From: Duganella sp. CF458
GTDB taxonomy: Bacteria; Pseudomonadota; Gammaproteobacteria; Burkholderiales; Burkholderiaceae_D
Direction: 5' to 3'
Length of the DNA: 64,000 nucleotides
NCBI RefSeq assembly: GCF_900113115.1
Contig: NZ_FOOF01000001.1
Coordinates: 496,001-560,000 of the forward strand
Positions 49,843-58,394 of the stretch are shown piece by piece. Every line of letters starts with the position of its first letter. The first letter of the stretch is position 1. The notes under the pieces were generated by a model, which was given only the letters and a program-made list of their open reading frames with translations, searched no databases and was not told the DNA's origin. The translations under genes were made by a program, and so were the position numbers.

Positions 49843-50679
49843 ATGAACAATTCACGCAAAGTGGCCGCCGCCGCTGGCGCCGTGGGATTCGTATGGGCTG
49901 GGTTGACCGCCCTTCTCATGGCCGGCCAGCGCAAACTGCTGTTCAATCCCACCGTCAAGCGCGAGGTGCAAAGCCCGCGCAGCAGCGGCCACCGCACGCG
50001 CGCGATCGTGTTGCGCGGCGACGACGGGACGCGCCTTGCGGGCTGGCTGATGACGCCGCGCGAGCCCGGCGTACGGCCCGCGGTGGTGTATTTCGGCGGA
50101 CGCTCGGAGGAAGTGTCATGGCTGGTACGCGACGCCGGCAACCTGTTCCCCGGCATGACGGTACTGACGCTGAATTACCGCGGCTACGGCGACTCGCACG
50201 GCGAGCCTGGCGAAGAAATGCTGGTGGCCGACGCCTGCATGCAGCTTGACTGGCTATGTAAACACCACAAGGTCGACCCGACCCGCATCGCGGTGGTCGG
50301 GCGCAGCCTTGGCTCTGGCGTAGCGGTGCAGTTGGCGATGCGGCGCCGGGTGCAGGCTACGGTGCTGATCACGCCTTACGATTCGATCCTGGCGCTGGCG
50401 CAGCGCAAATTCCCTGCCCTGCCGGTGTCAATGCTGCTGCAGCATCGCTTCGAATCGGTCAAGCACGCGACGCAACTGGCTGCGCCGACCTACGTGCTGC
50501 GCGCGGCCAGCGACGATATCGTGCCGCATTCGCACACCAATGAGCTGGTCAGCAAGCTGAGCTGCCTGCACCACGACGAAATCATTCCCGATTCCGACCA
50601 CCTGAATATCCCCTACCTGCCAGCCACGCAGCAGAAGATCGCCACCTTCCTTCAGTCGCAGTTCACGCAGGCGGCTTGA
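49843..50679 (+). CDS. Membrane-anchored alpha/beta hydrolase
   Basis: Hydrolase of 278 residues with an N-terminal hydrophobic anchor (AAAAGAVGFVWAGLTALLMAG) and no clear cleavage site. The nucleophile is in VVGRSLGSGVAV, the acid Asp in ASDDIVP and the His in DSDHLNIP. It belongs to the Bem46/ABHD13-like subgroup. A GGAG site precedes the ATG at 49843, just 15 nt after the outer hairpin of the TnpB element, so the insertion may have altered its promoter. Confidence 0.87.
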   Translation: MNNSRKVAAAAGAVGFVWAGLTALLMAGQRKLLFNPTVKREVQSPRSSGHRTRAIVLRGDDGTRLAGWLMTPREPGVRPAVVYFGGRSEEVSWLVRDAGNLFPGMTVLTLNYRGYGDSHGEPGEEMLVADACMQLDWLCKHHKVDPTRIAVVGRSLGSGVAVQLAMRRRVQATVLITPYDSILALAQRKFPALPVSMLLQHRFESVKHATQLAAPTYVLRAASDDIVPHSHTNELVSKLSCLHHDEIIPDSDHLNIPYLPATQQKIATFLQSQFTQAA

Positions 50680-51520
50680 ATACAGTGCGGAAGGCGCGCA
50701 TCGCGGCCGGGTGGCCGATGGTCATATGGGTTTCCTCCAGCATCGGCGTCATTTGCCAGCGCAATCCTTCAATCTTTGCGCCGACCAGCGCATCTTCCAA
50801 CTGCTTCGCCAGCTCGGGTTGGCCCTTTTCGCCGCTGCTGGCAATGAACAGGGTCTTGTCCAGGCGCTTGCGCTTGCGCAGCGTGTCGCCGGTAGTCTTC
50901 AGCAGATGGCGGTTGTTCCACCATAGGGTTGGATCGATGGCAATGAAGGTGTCGAACATCCCAGGCGCCTGCAGGAAGGTCTCCAGCACGAACATGCCGG
51001 CCAGCGACTCACCGATCAAGGCGGTTTCACCGGTGGTGCTGTAGCGGGCTTTCACCTGTGGCATCAACTCTTCGTGGATGAAGCGGCGGAACGCGGCCGA
51101 GCCACCGACCACCGGGGCAATTTTCCTGTCTTCCGCGTTATCGCTGGGGGCCGTCATGTCCCGGCGGCGCTGGGTATTCTCTATCCCTACCAGCATGAAG
51201 GAACGCATCACCAGGCTCGCTACCGAGATTTGCAGCAGGCCCGCCGTGTGGACGAAATCTTCCGCGACGCCGCCGTCGAGCATGAACAGCACCGGCAACG
51301 GCGCATCCGGCTTCACGTTCCAGGCGCGCGCCGAGTATACGTTGATGCGGCGCGTTTCACCGAGGATCTTCGACTCCATCGTGAAGGTTTCACCGATCGC
51401 CAGCGGCGCGGCGGGCGTCGCGCCCAAGGACGCGCCCTGAGGCGCCTGCTCTCCGGCCCTTGCCATGGCGGCGGCCAACGCCCCCGCCGCCATTCCCAAC
51501 ACCTGCCTCCTGCTTGCCAT
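50663..51520 (-). CDS. Exported esterase (Fes/YbbA-like alpha/beta hydrolase)
   Basis: Esterase of 285 residues with a signal peptide starting MASRRQVLGMAAGALAAAMA, perhaps Tat-type. The nucleophile elbow is ALIGESLAGMFVLETFL and the acid and His lie in IAIDPTLWW and EETHMTIGHP. It is similar to enterochelin-esterase-like hydrolases. The 3' end overlaps the upstream hydrolase gene by 17 nt in antisense. It is 9 nt downstream of a TetR gene on the same strand, suggesting co-regulation. Confidence 0.85.
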   Translation of the reverse strand: MASRRQVLGMAAGALAAAMARAGEQAPQGASLGATPAAPLAIGETFTMESKILGETRRINVYSARAWNVKPDAPLPVLFMLDGGVAEDFVHTAGLLQISVASLVMRSFMLVGIENTQRRRDMTAPSDNAEDRKIAPVVGGSAAFRRFIHEELMPQVKARYSTTGETALIGESLAGMFVLETFLQAPGMFDTFIAIDPTLWWNNRHLLKTTGDTLRKRKRLDKTLFIASSGEKGQPELAKQLEDALVGAKIEGLRWQMTPMLEETHMTIGHPAAMRAFRTVFKPPA

Positions 51521-51529
51521 ACCTTCTCC

Positions 51530-52186
51530 TTAGAACGTGAGACAGCCCCGGTACGCGCGCGGCGCGACCACGGACAAATAACCATGCACCGCCTGCCGCA
51601 CCAGCGCCCGCAGCGCAGCCGCATCGGGCCGTTCCGAGCGCGCCATCAAGGACTGCGACACCAGGCTGTAAGCGATGGCGTGCGCTGCGAAGGCAGCATC
51701 AGCCAGCGCGGCCTCGGCCGGCCAGTCAGCGCCGGCGCCAAGGCCGCGCTCCCACAGCGCGACGAACTCCCGATACAGCTCACGGAATGCCTCCGGCTTC
51801 GAGACCTGGCGCTCCAGGTGGAACAAAGCGGCCCACTGTTCGGGTTCCGCCAGGGGCGCCTGCAGTTGCGCTTCCAGTAGCGCATCGACCCGTTCGGGCA
51901 GTGCCAGGCCGGCTGCCGCTTGCGCCGATTTTTCCAATGCTCCGGCAATGGCCCGCACCCGCTGGCGGATGCTGACCGCCGCCAGCGCTTCCTTGCTGGC
52001 GAAGTACTCGTAAAAGCTGCCCGCGCCGACACCCGCCAGCGCCAACACCTGGCGGATGCTCACTTGCGCATAGCCCTTCTCGACCAGCAATTGCATGAAG
52101 GCCTGTTCGATGGCCTGCGCCGTGGCCCGCGCGCGGGACTGTATCGGTTTTCGCCGCTTCGGCGCAACGGAAGGTGGTACATGCAT
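51530..52186 (-). CDS. TetR-family regulator
   Basis: TetR-type repressor of 218 residues. The helix-turn-helix reads QAIEQAFMQLLVEKGYAQVSIRQVLALAGVGAGSFYEYFASKEAL. Start chosen at MHVPPSVAPKRRK (52186) because further upstream in-frame codons run into the neighbouring gene's leader. It is divergent from an AidB-like acyl-CoA dehydrogenase gene and upstream of the esterase, so it may control both. The ligand is unknown. Confidence 0.88.
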   Translation of the reverse strand: MHVPPSVAPKRRKPIQSRARATAQAIEQAFMQLLVEKGYAQVSIRQVLALAGVGAGSFYEYFASKEALAAVSIRQRVRAIAGALEKSAQAAAGLALPERVDALLEAQLQAPLAEPEQWAALFHLERQVSKPEAFRELYREFVALWERGLGAGADWPAEAALADAAFAAHAIAYSLVSQSLMARSERPDAAALRALVRQAVHGYLSVVAPRAYRGCLTF

Positions 52187-52260
52187 GGTCGGAACCCGAA
52201 CACCCAGGAAAGCGCCGAGCATTACACTTTCTTGTACATTAATCAAGGAGCTGTGCCGCA

Positions 52261-53865
52261 ATGGATAACCTGACCCATGAACTAAAAGGCTATAACCTGT
52301 ACACCAGCGACCTCGCGCTGCAGGAGGGCATCCGCCGCGCCGGTGCCGGCACCCACGAAGCCGAGCTGGAAGCCTACGGCGCCCTGTTAGGCAGCGAGGC
52401 CACGATCCGCATGGCGGAAGACGCCAACCACTTCAAACCCGAACTACTTACCTTTGACCGCCAGGGCCGCCGCATCGACCGCGTCGAGTTCCATCCGGCC
52501 TGGCACGGCATGATGCGCATGGCGCGCGAACAGGGCATGATCACCCAACCATTCTCCGACTCGCGGCCCGGTGCCTGGGCTGCTTACGCGGCGACCTTCT
52601 CGATGCACCACCAGGTCGAGTCCGGCAGCCAGTGTCCGCATTCGATGACACTGGCTTGCGTGCCCGTGCTGCGCCAGGAGCCGGAACTGTTCGAGGCGCT
52701 GGCCCCCAAGCTGTTCTCACGCACCTACGACCCGCGCGACATCCCTCTAGAGCAAAAGGAGTCGATCCTGGTCGGCATGGGCATGACCGAAAAACAGGGC
52801 GGTTCGGACCTGCGCACCAACACAACGCGCGCCGAGCCGGTAGCCGGCGGCTACGAGCTGACCGGCCACAAATGGTTCTTCTCAGCGCCGATGTGCGATG
52901 CCCACCTGGTATTGGCCCGCACCGACGGTGGCTTGTCCTGCTTCTTCGTGCCGCGCTACCGGCCGGACGGCAGCAAGAATGCGGTGCTGGTCCAACGCCT
53001 GAAGGAGAAGGTCGGCAACCGCTCCAACGCCAGCAGCGAAGTCGAGTTCCATGGCGCGTGGGGGCACCTGGTCGGCCAGGAAGGGCGCGGCATCCCGACC
53101 ATCATCGAAATGGCCAATATCACGCGGCTGAACTGCGTGATGGGCGCGGCGAGCCTGATGCGCCAGTGCGTGGTGCAGGCGATCCACCATTCGCGCCAGC
53201 GGAACGCCTTTGGCAAGCGGCTGGTCGAACAGCCGCTGATGCAGAATGTGCTGGCCGATATGGCGCTGGAAAGCGAGGCCGCCACGCAATTGATGATGCG
53301 CATGGCTGAAGCCTTCGAGCGCGACAACTCCCCGCTGGAGCGCGCTTACCAGCGCATTGTCACCCCGGCCGGCAAGCTGTGGACCACCAAGCGCTCGATT
53401 GAACTGTCGGCGGAGGCGATGGAAGTCTTTGGCGGCAACGGTTACATGGATGAAGGGCCGATGGGACGCCTGTACCGCGAAACGCCGGTGCTGTCGATCT
53501 GGGAAGGCTCCGGCAACGTGATGGCGCTCGACCTGCTGCGCGCCATCGCCCGCGAACCGGAAGCAATGGCCGCACTGCTGGCCGATCTGCAAGACGGCTG
53601 CCACGCCGATGCCGCGCTACGCCCGCACATCGAGGAGCTTGGCCGCCTGCTGGACGACTCGGTCACCCAGGAAACCCTGGCCCGCCGCAACGCGCAATCG
53701 TTGGTCCTGTTGATCCAGGCCCGCCTGCTGCGCGAGCGCGCCCCGGCCGCCATCGCCGACGCCTTCATCGCCAGCCGCTTCGACAACGCACACGGCCGCA
53801 TCTACGGCACGCTGCCCGGCACCACCGCCCTGCCCGCCATCATCGACCGCGCCTGGCCGGTGTAG
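52261..53865 (+). CDS. AidB-like acyl-CoA dehydrogenase
   Basis: Flavoprotein of 534 residues of the AidB branch, with isovaleryl-CoA dehydrogenase-like activity and DNA-binding in E. coli. Motifs: GMGMTEKQGGSDLRTNTTRAEPV, ELTGHKWFFSAPMCDAHLVL, 'RLNCVMGAASLMRQC' and EVFGGNGYMDEGPMGRLYRETPVLSIWEGSGNVMALDLLRA. The C-terminal extension is longer than ordinary acyl-CoA dehydrogenases, as in AidB. AAGGAG lies upstream of the ATG. Divergent from the TetR gene. Confidence 0.9.
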   Translation: MDNLTHELKGYNLYTSDLALQEGIRRAGAGTHEAELEAYGALLGSEATIRMAEDANHFKPELLTFDRQGRRIDRVEFHPAWHGMMRMAREQGMITQPFSDSRPGAWAAYAATFSMHHQVESGSQCPHSMTLACVPVLRQEPELFEALAPKLFSRTYDPRDIPLEQKESILVGMGMTEKQGGSDLRTNTTRAEPVAGGYELTGHKWFFSAPMCDAHLVLARTDGGLSCFFVPRYRPDGSKNAVLVQRLKEKVGNRSNASSEVEFHGAWGHLVGQEGRGIPTIIEMANITRLNCVMGAASLMRQCVVQAIHHSRQRNAFGKRLVEQPLMQNVLADMALESEAATQLMMRMAEAFERDNSPLERAYQRIVTPAGKLWTTKRSIELSAEAMEVFGGNGYMDEGPMGRLYRETPVLSIWEGSGNVMALDLLRAIAREPEAMAALLADLQDGCHADAALRPHIEELGRLLDDSVTQETLARRNAQSLVLLIQARLLRERAPAAIADAFIASRFDNAHGRIYGTLPGTTALPAIIDRAWPV

Positions 53866-53889
53866 CGCGGGCCGCGGCCCGGCTTCCGG

Positions 53890-53895
53890 TATAAT
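53890..53895 (+). promoter_or_regulatory. Consensus -10 (TATAAT) 8 nt before ATG
   Basis: TATAAT is followed by CCTGCCCC and the ATG of the DUF3297 gene at 53904, so transcription from this -10 would begin at or next to the start codon. No Shine-Dalgarno exists. No clear -35 was found upstream. Confidence 0.55.
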
Positions 53896-53903
53896 CCTGC
53901 CCC

Positions 53904-54149
53904 ATGAACGATACTACCCGCCCAGAACTCCCGGACCACCTGTCGATCGACCCGCGCAGCCCGCACCACGTGGCTGCCGTGTTCGAGCACGACATTGGCA
54001 TCAATTTCAACGACAAAGAACGCTTTGACGTTGAGGAATACTGCATCAGCGAAGGCTGGATCAAAGTCCAGCACGCGACGGCCAAAGACCGCCGCGGCCA
54101 GCCGATGCTGATCAAGCTGAAAGGCAAGGTAGACGCGTTCTACCGCTGA
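53904..54149 (+). CDS. DUF3297 family protein
   Basis: Protein of 81 residues, MNDTTRPELPDHLSIDPRSPHHVAAVFEHDIGINFNDKER, which matches DUF3297, a small cytoplasmic family of unknown function common in proteobacteria. The -10 TATAAT at 53890 leaves room only for a leaderless mRNA. The gene ends with a rho-independent terminator at 54162-54184 that lies inside the convergent AhpD-like gene. Confidence 0.88.
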   Translation: MNDTTRPELPDHLSIDPRSPHHVAAVFEHDIGINFNDKERFDVEEYCISEGWIKVQHATAKDRRGQPMLIKLKGKVDAFYR

Positions 54150-54475
54150 TATTCCTCCCCGGGCCAGCCTTCGCTGGCCTTTTTCATGGCTAACAGGCCA
54201 TGCCCTACTGCCGCGCCGGCCCGCAGCGCAGCGGCGATAAAGACCACTTCCGCAATTTCCTGCCGCGTGGCGCCCGCCGCGACAGCGTTTTTCGTGTGCA
54301 CGTCGATGCAATACGTGCACTGCGTCGTCAGCGCCACCCCGATCGATACCAGCTCGCGGTATTTGGCGGGTATTGCCCCGTCTTCGCGCTCTGCCGCTGC
54401 CTTCAGGCCCAGGAAGGCTTTCGCCTCCTGCGGCGCGAACTGGATCAGGTCTTTTGAGTACTTCAGGTCGTCCAT
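54140..54475 (-). CDS. AhpD-like carboxymuconolactone decarboxylase-family protein
   Basis: Protein of 111 residues with the AhpD-type motif C53-T-Y-C56 followed by H60 (TQCTYCIDVH), implying thiol peroxidase or electron-transfer activity toward hydroperoxides. The later TRQEIAEVVFIAAALRAGAAVGHG is typical of the family. Two ATGs (54478 and 54475) lie next to AAGGAG; the second has the better spacing. Its 3' part contains, on the opposite strand, the terminator of the DUF3297 gene. Confidence 0.85.
   Translation of the reverse strand: MDDLKYSKDLIQFAPQEAKAFLGLKAAAEREDGAIPAKYRELVSIGVALTTQCTYCIDVHTKNAVAAGATRQEIAEVVFIAAALRAGAAVGHGLLAMKKASEGWPGEEYQR
54162..54184 (+). terminator. Rho-independent terminator of the DUF3297 gene
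   Basis: GGCCAGC, CTTC and GCTGGCC form a perfect 7-bp stem followed by TTTTT, 13 nt after the DUF3297 stop. It is embedded in the coding sequence of the convergent AhpD-like gene, whose C-terminal residues it helps encode. Confidence 0.8.
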
Positions 54476-54523
54476 CATGTCTCCTTCGCTGGTTGAAATC
54501 ACCAGCTAAGAGGCAGCAGGATG

Positions 54524-55807
54524 TCAAAAGGATTCGCGGCCGCTGCGAATTTCTATTTGCCGTACCGCTTGCGCAACGCCATCCTCCTGCCGCATCACTT
54601 CGCCGACGCGGCGCGCCCGCTCGCCCATCGCCGGCGTGCTGCGCAACGCGCAGATCTGCGCCGCGAGACTGGCCACCGTCGCGTTGCGGCGCTTGGCAGG
54701 CTTGCCTGCAACGCCGATACGTTGCAGCTCGCGCCCCCAGTGTTCCTGCTCACTGAGATTGGCGACCACGATTGAAGGCTTGCCGGCCAGCGTTGCGGAC
54801 TGGGTCGTCCCGGCGCCGCCATGGTGAACAATCGCCAGGCAATGGGGGAAGATCAGGTGGTGCGGCGCAGCTGCGGCGTACAGGATCCGGTCATCTGAGC
54901 TGAAGCCGCACGCTTGCCAGTCGCTGCACTGGATGATCGCGCGGCAGTTCGCCCGGCGCGCCGCATCGGTCAGCAAGCGCAGTGCCAATGTCTGCCCCTT
55001 CAGGTCCTTGGGCATCCAGCTGCCAAATGTCATATACAGCGGCGACTCCCCGGCTGCCAGGAAGCTGGCCAAGGATGGCGGCAAGACGCCTTCCAGCTCG
55101 CAGTTCGGGCGGTCCAGGAAGCCGCAGACCTGGATCGACTCCGGCCAATCCGGCTGCCGCGGGCAGAGCTGGGGACTGACCGCCACCAAGGCAAGGTGGC
55201 GCGACACCCAGACGTCCGACACGATGTCGCGCATTGGCGCCATGCCCAACTGCTTGCGCAACCGGTCCGGATAGTGCCGCAGCGTACGATTCAGGAACGT
55301 ACGGGTCAGCCACCACAGCAGGCGGTTGCCGCCCCGACCCACCATCGACAAGCCGAGCGGATTGACGTAATCGCTTGGCACCCCGGCATGGGACAACAGG
55401 ACGCTGACGTACGGCAGGCCGGCATGCTCCGCCGCGATCTGCAAGGGGTGCATAAAGTAATGCCCTACCAGCACATCCGACTCGGCGCACAGGCGCTGTG
55501 CCGCTTCGAACATTGCGTCTTCGGCCGGGGCAAACGCAAGGCGCAAGATCGCCGCCATCTGCTTCATGGGGTCGCGGATGCTGTATGCGGTCTGGCCGAC
55601 GGCCTGCGCCTGCTCGGGACTGAATGTGTGCGGTGTGAGGACCGTGATCTTCGCGCCCACCGCAGAGCGCACCCTGTCGTAAGTTCCCGCTTCCAGGCTG
55701 GTGATGACCAGATGGACCTCATGGCCGGCGGCTTGCAGGCCGTCGGCAAGGGCAAGAAAGGGACGAATGTCGCCGTGGCTGCCCCATGTCAGCATGCCGA
55801 TCTTCAT
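54524..55807 (-). CDS. UGT-like glycosyltransferase (GT1 fold)
   Basis: Glycosyltransferase of 427 residues. The N-terminal Rossmann domain begins MKIGMLTWGSHGDIRPFLALADGLQAAGHEVHLV, a typical GT1 opening. The C-terminal donor site contains CLAIVHHGGAGTTQSATLAGKP and SEQEHWGRELQRIG. It is likely to glycosylate a lipid or small hydrophobic compound with a nucleotide sugar. Its ATG overlaps the NUDIX-DUF4406 gene stop by 4 nt (ATGA), so the two are probably co-translated. Confidence 0.88.
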   Translation of the reverse strand: MKIGMLTWGSHGDIRPFLALADGLQAAGHEVHLVITSLEAGTYDRVRSAVGAKITVLTPHTFSPEQAQAVGQTAYSIRDPMKQMAAILRLAFAPAEDAMFEAAQRLCAESDVLVGHYFMHPLQIAAEHAGLPYVSVLLSHAGVPSDYVNPLGLSMVGRGGNRLLWWLTRTFLNRTLRHYPDRLRKQLGMAPMRDIVSDVWVSRHLALVAVSPQLCPRQPDWPESIQVCGFLDRPNCELEGVLPPSLASFLAAGESPLYMTFGSWMPKDLKGQTLALRLLTDAARRANCRAIIQCSDWQACGFSSDDRILYAAAAPHHLIFPHCLAIVHHGGAGTTQSATLAGKPSIVVANLSEQEHWGRELQRIGVAGKPAKRRNATVASLAAQICALRSTPAMGERARRVGEVMRQEDGVAQAVRQIEIRSGRESF

Positions 55808-56742
55808 CGTACGTCCGGAATATCCACCAGGTCGTGATACACCAGCAGGCCGCGCTTGCGCGCCTCCGCCACCATGGCGTCGGCTCCGGTGGAAGGCCCG
55901 CCAATACGCAGGACGGCATTGCAATGCGCGAGTAAGCGCTCACAGTGCTTCTGAAAAATCTCTTCGTACACCGGGTCTCCAACGGCCTTCGAGCCAGCCG
56001 CATGCAGCACGGGCAGCGCCAGCCACTCGCCCAAAACCGGGGTATGGCCTTTGCGGTACAGCGGAAGGACGTACGACTCCATCGCCGCTACATTAGCCGC
56101 CATGCGCGCCGGATCGTCGCCGGTGCCGGAGCGGTACGGCCCGGCGACCAGGATCATCATGCTGCGCGGTGGCAGCAAGTGCAGGTGCAGGTACTGCAGC
56201 AGCATCACGGTCTTGGCGTCCATGATCTCGCCGCTGGCGGTCATGGCCAGCGCCTTGTCGGCATCGAGTTCGAGGACCTCGATATCTTCGCCTTCATGTT
56301 CCAGCCCGCCGCCACTGCCGATCTTCGATGCCGCGTCGTACTCGCCGACGAAAAAATGCAGCCGCTCGGTGACGGAACCAGGGCTCATGAACACGTCGAA
56401 TACCTGGCGCAATGAATCCACCTTGTAGCCGGTTTCTTCTTCCAGCTCGGCATGCATGCGCTGCTCCGGGTGCGCCTCGTCCAGTAGCCCGGCCGGAGCT
56501 TCGATCAGGTAGCCGTCATGCTGGTTGACGTAAGCGGGAAAGCGGAACTGGCGCGTCAGCAGCACCGTGCGACGCGCACGGTTATACAACAGGGCCACGG
56601 CGCCATTGCCACGGTCATAGGTTTCCCGGCTCATGGTTTGCCAGCGGCCGTCGCGGCGCTTCAAATCGAAGGTGGAGGTTTTGAGGACGTACCAGTTGTC
56701 TGACAGTAGCTGGACCGATTTGATCCGGACGTATTCTTGCAT
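55804..56742 (-). CDS. NUDIX hydrolase fused to a DUF4406 domain
   Basis: Two-domain protein of 312 residues. Residues 1-190 form a NudK-like NUDIX domain: the box spans about 85-106 with E99, E102 and E103 in place, while the first consensus Glu is replaced by H91. Motifs 'GGLEHEGEDIEVLEL' and 'SGEIMDAKTVMLLQYL' fit nucleotide-sugar or ADP-ribose pyrophosphatases. Residues 196-312 match DUF4406, a nucleoside 2-deoxyribosyltransferase-like Rossmann domain (MILVAGPYRSGTGDDPARM ... GGPSTGADAMVAEARKRG). Start at MQEYVRIKSVQLLS. It overlaps the glycosyltransferase gene and is divergent from a YiiX-like gene. Confidence 0.85.
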   Translation of the reverse strand: MQEYVRIKSVQLLSDNWYVLKTSTFDLKRRDGRWQTMSRETYDRGNGAVALLYNRARRTVLLTRQFRFPAYVNQHDGYLIEAPAGLLDEAHPEQRMHAELEEETGYKVDSLRQVFDVFMSPGSVTERLHFFVGEYDAASKIGSGGGLEHEGEDIEVLELDADKALAMTASGEIMDAKTVMLLQYLHLHLLPPRSMMILVAGPYRSGTGDDPARMAANVAAMESYVLPLYRKGHTPVLGEWLALPVLHAAGSKAVGDPVYEEIFQKHCERLLAHCNAVLRIGGPSTGADAMVAEARKRGLLVYHDLVDIPDVR

Positions 56743-56881
56743 GGAGTTTCCCAATAAGTATCGGCTAGTGATACCAAGCCATCCCGCCGATGATATCTTG
56801 GAAATAAAACTTCTGCTTTCCTCGCCCTGTGGCCAAACTTCTCCACTTCTACCGTTTCCATCATTACTAAAGGAGAACATC

Positions 56882-57577
56882 ATGTGGGGAATCAACCACG
56901 TGCGGCGTTGCTGCCGTACTGTCGCCATCCTGGCCATCGGACTGCTTGCGCTGCGGGCGTCGGCCGCATCGGCCGCGTCGGAGCTTCCTTCGATTTCCCG
57001 GCCGGCATTGGCCCAGCAATTGCAGGTCGGTGACCTGGTCTTTATCCGGGTAGGCGCCCTTCCCTTCCTCAAGGTCGCCTCGACCACGAATAGCTGGACT
57101 AACCATGTCGGCATCGTCGTAGCGACCGACGGCGCCGAGCCCGTGATCGCAGAGAGCACCTTCCCGGTTTCCAAGCGAGGCAGCCTCGGACGTTTCCTGG
57201 CGCGCTCGGAAGGCGGGCGCGTGGAAGTGAGCCGCCTTAACACACCGCTCACAGACGACCAGCAGCGTATCTTGATCCAGGCAGCGCAGGAACGCATGGG
57301 TGTTCTCTACGACACCGGCTTCAACTTACATTCGCGACGCCAGTTCTGTTCACGCTTTGTGCACGAGGTGCTGCGCGAAGCGAGCGGCCTCGAAGTGGGC
57401 CAGGTGGAAACCTTCGCCAACCTGCTCGCGCGCAATCCCGACACCGACCAGGCATTCTGGAAGTACTGGTACTTCGGGCAGATTCCATGGGAACGCGAGA
57501 CGGTCACGCCGGCCAGCGTCATGAACAGCACACAGGTGCACGCCGTCTTCGATGGCTATGTCGCAAGCCTTCAGTGA
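56882..57577 (+). CDS. YiiX/YebB-like papain-fold hydrolase, exported
   Basis: Predicted exported cysteine hydrolase of 231 residues with a signal-like N terminus (VAILAIGLLALRASAASA). It carries the permuted NlpC/P60 layout with H75 (TNHVGIVVA) before C156 (RRQFCSRFVHEVL). Members act on peptide or lipid amide bonds. AAAGGAG lies before the ATG at 56882. The 140 nt to the divergent NUDIX-DUF4406 gene form a shared promoter region. Confidence 0.82.
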   Translation: MWGINHVRRCCRTVAILAIGLLALRASAASAASELPSISRPALAQQLQVGDLVFIRVGALPFLKVASTTNSWTNHVGIVVATDGAEPVIAESTFPVSKRGSLGRFLARSEGGRVEVSRLNTPLTDDQQRILIQAAQERMGVLYDTGFNLHSRRQFCSRFVHEVLREASGLEVGQVETFANLLARNPDTDQAFWKYWYFGQIPWERETVTPASVMNSTQVHAVFDGYVASLQ

Positions 57578-57950
57578 AATTAGCCAGGCTGTTCGAACAT
57601 TGCGAGCGATTCTGAGTTCCATTGGATTACGCCTAGCAGTACAACCTATCACTGCAGGCGAAGCATAGTCTTCAATGCGGAGACCAGCCACAGCAGCCTC
57701 CCGAACAAGTTTCTCGGTCTGGGCCTGGCGAAGTTGGAGGTCGGCTACTGGCCGTCAGCCGCGTTGTTCATTTGCTAGACGAATCAGGAGCCACTTGCCA
57801 TATCGAACACTTCGGTCCTCTGTTTGTCGTCAACCATAGGTTTACTTTCAGTCGCTTCTTTTCATTATGCAATGACTGCTCTTGGCCGATGGCGCCAGAG
57901 TTTCAGCAGGGCTCTTCAGCGGTGCTGCAGGGCGTTCGTCGGAATCGATA
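57578..57950. other. Gene-poor, lower-GC stretch
   Basis: No convincing gene. On the minus strand a frame running through about 57590-57735 reads like a degraded coding segment (LQLRQAQTEKLVREAAVAG) but lacks a start and has no recognised family. A plus-strand frame at 57772-58005 has poor codon choice. Composition is less GC-rich than the flanks, compatible with acquired or decaying DNA. Confidence 0.4.
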
Positions 57951-58394
57951 TCAGTCTTCATGGGAGATTCCGATCGCTTCTCGAACTGCAGCAATGCGCC
58001 TGTAGTCGACACTAGGCCAGTCCGGTTCAGAGTAATCATACGATTGGAACTCCCTTAAGAATCGCCAGAACGGGAGCAGAACTTCAGCACGTGTCCCCTG
58101 GATCGATAGAACATCTTCGACACAACATGCTTTGCTTTCCGCAGCAAATTCAAGCACGAGCTTGATCTCACCTCCAATCGGAAAAAATCGCAAGTAGTAA
58201 CCATCGGGCTCCAAGTGCCACCATACGCTCGCCTCGCTTCCGCGCGCAGCCGACTCTAGCGTCTCAAGCAATTCTTGAACAGGATTATTTGGAACATCCG
58301 ACGCAACAATGACGATTTCACGCCCACTCACAGTCAAGCGAATCGGTAACCAGCCATTGGAAGGTGCTTCGTGTCGAACCTGAATGCGCTTCAT
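57951..58394 (-). CDS. Hypothetical cytoplasmic protein
   Basis: Predicted 147-residue acidic protein, starting MKRIQVRHEAPSNGWLPIRL and ending VREAIGISHED. It has alternating beta/alpha text (EASVWWHLEPDGYYLRFFPIGGEIKLVLEF) but no family I recognise. Its codons are more A/T-rich than neighbours, as expected in an acquired region; such orphan proteins are often immunity-like, but that is speculation. An earlier ATG (58418) is in frame. The start at MKRIQV (58394) follows AAAACACCCT without a clear Shine-Dalgarno. Confidence 0.55.
   Translation of the reverse strand: MKRIQVRHEAPSNGWLPIRLTVSGREIVIVASDVPNNPVQELLETLESAARGSEASVWWHLEPDGYYLRFFPIGGEIKLVLEFAAESKACCVEDVLSIQGTRAEVLLPFWRFLREFQSYDYSEPDWPSVDYRRIAAVREAIGISHED

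Noticed and set aside
50663..50679. Frameshift between two hydrolase genes
   Set aside because: They are convergent and merely overlap by 17 nt at their 3' ends; both have complete catalytic motifs.
55804..57297. 497-residue protein including 185 residues upstream of the NUDIX domain
   Set aside because: The upstream part is antisense to the YiiX-like gene and shows no domain; the start at MQEYVRIKSV matches NUDIX relatives.
57772..58005. Plus-strand 77-codon frame
   Set aside because: Unbiased codons, no ribosome site and a translation without recognisable pattern.
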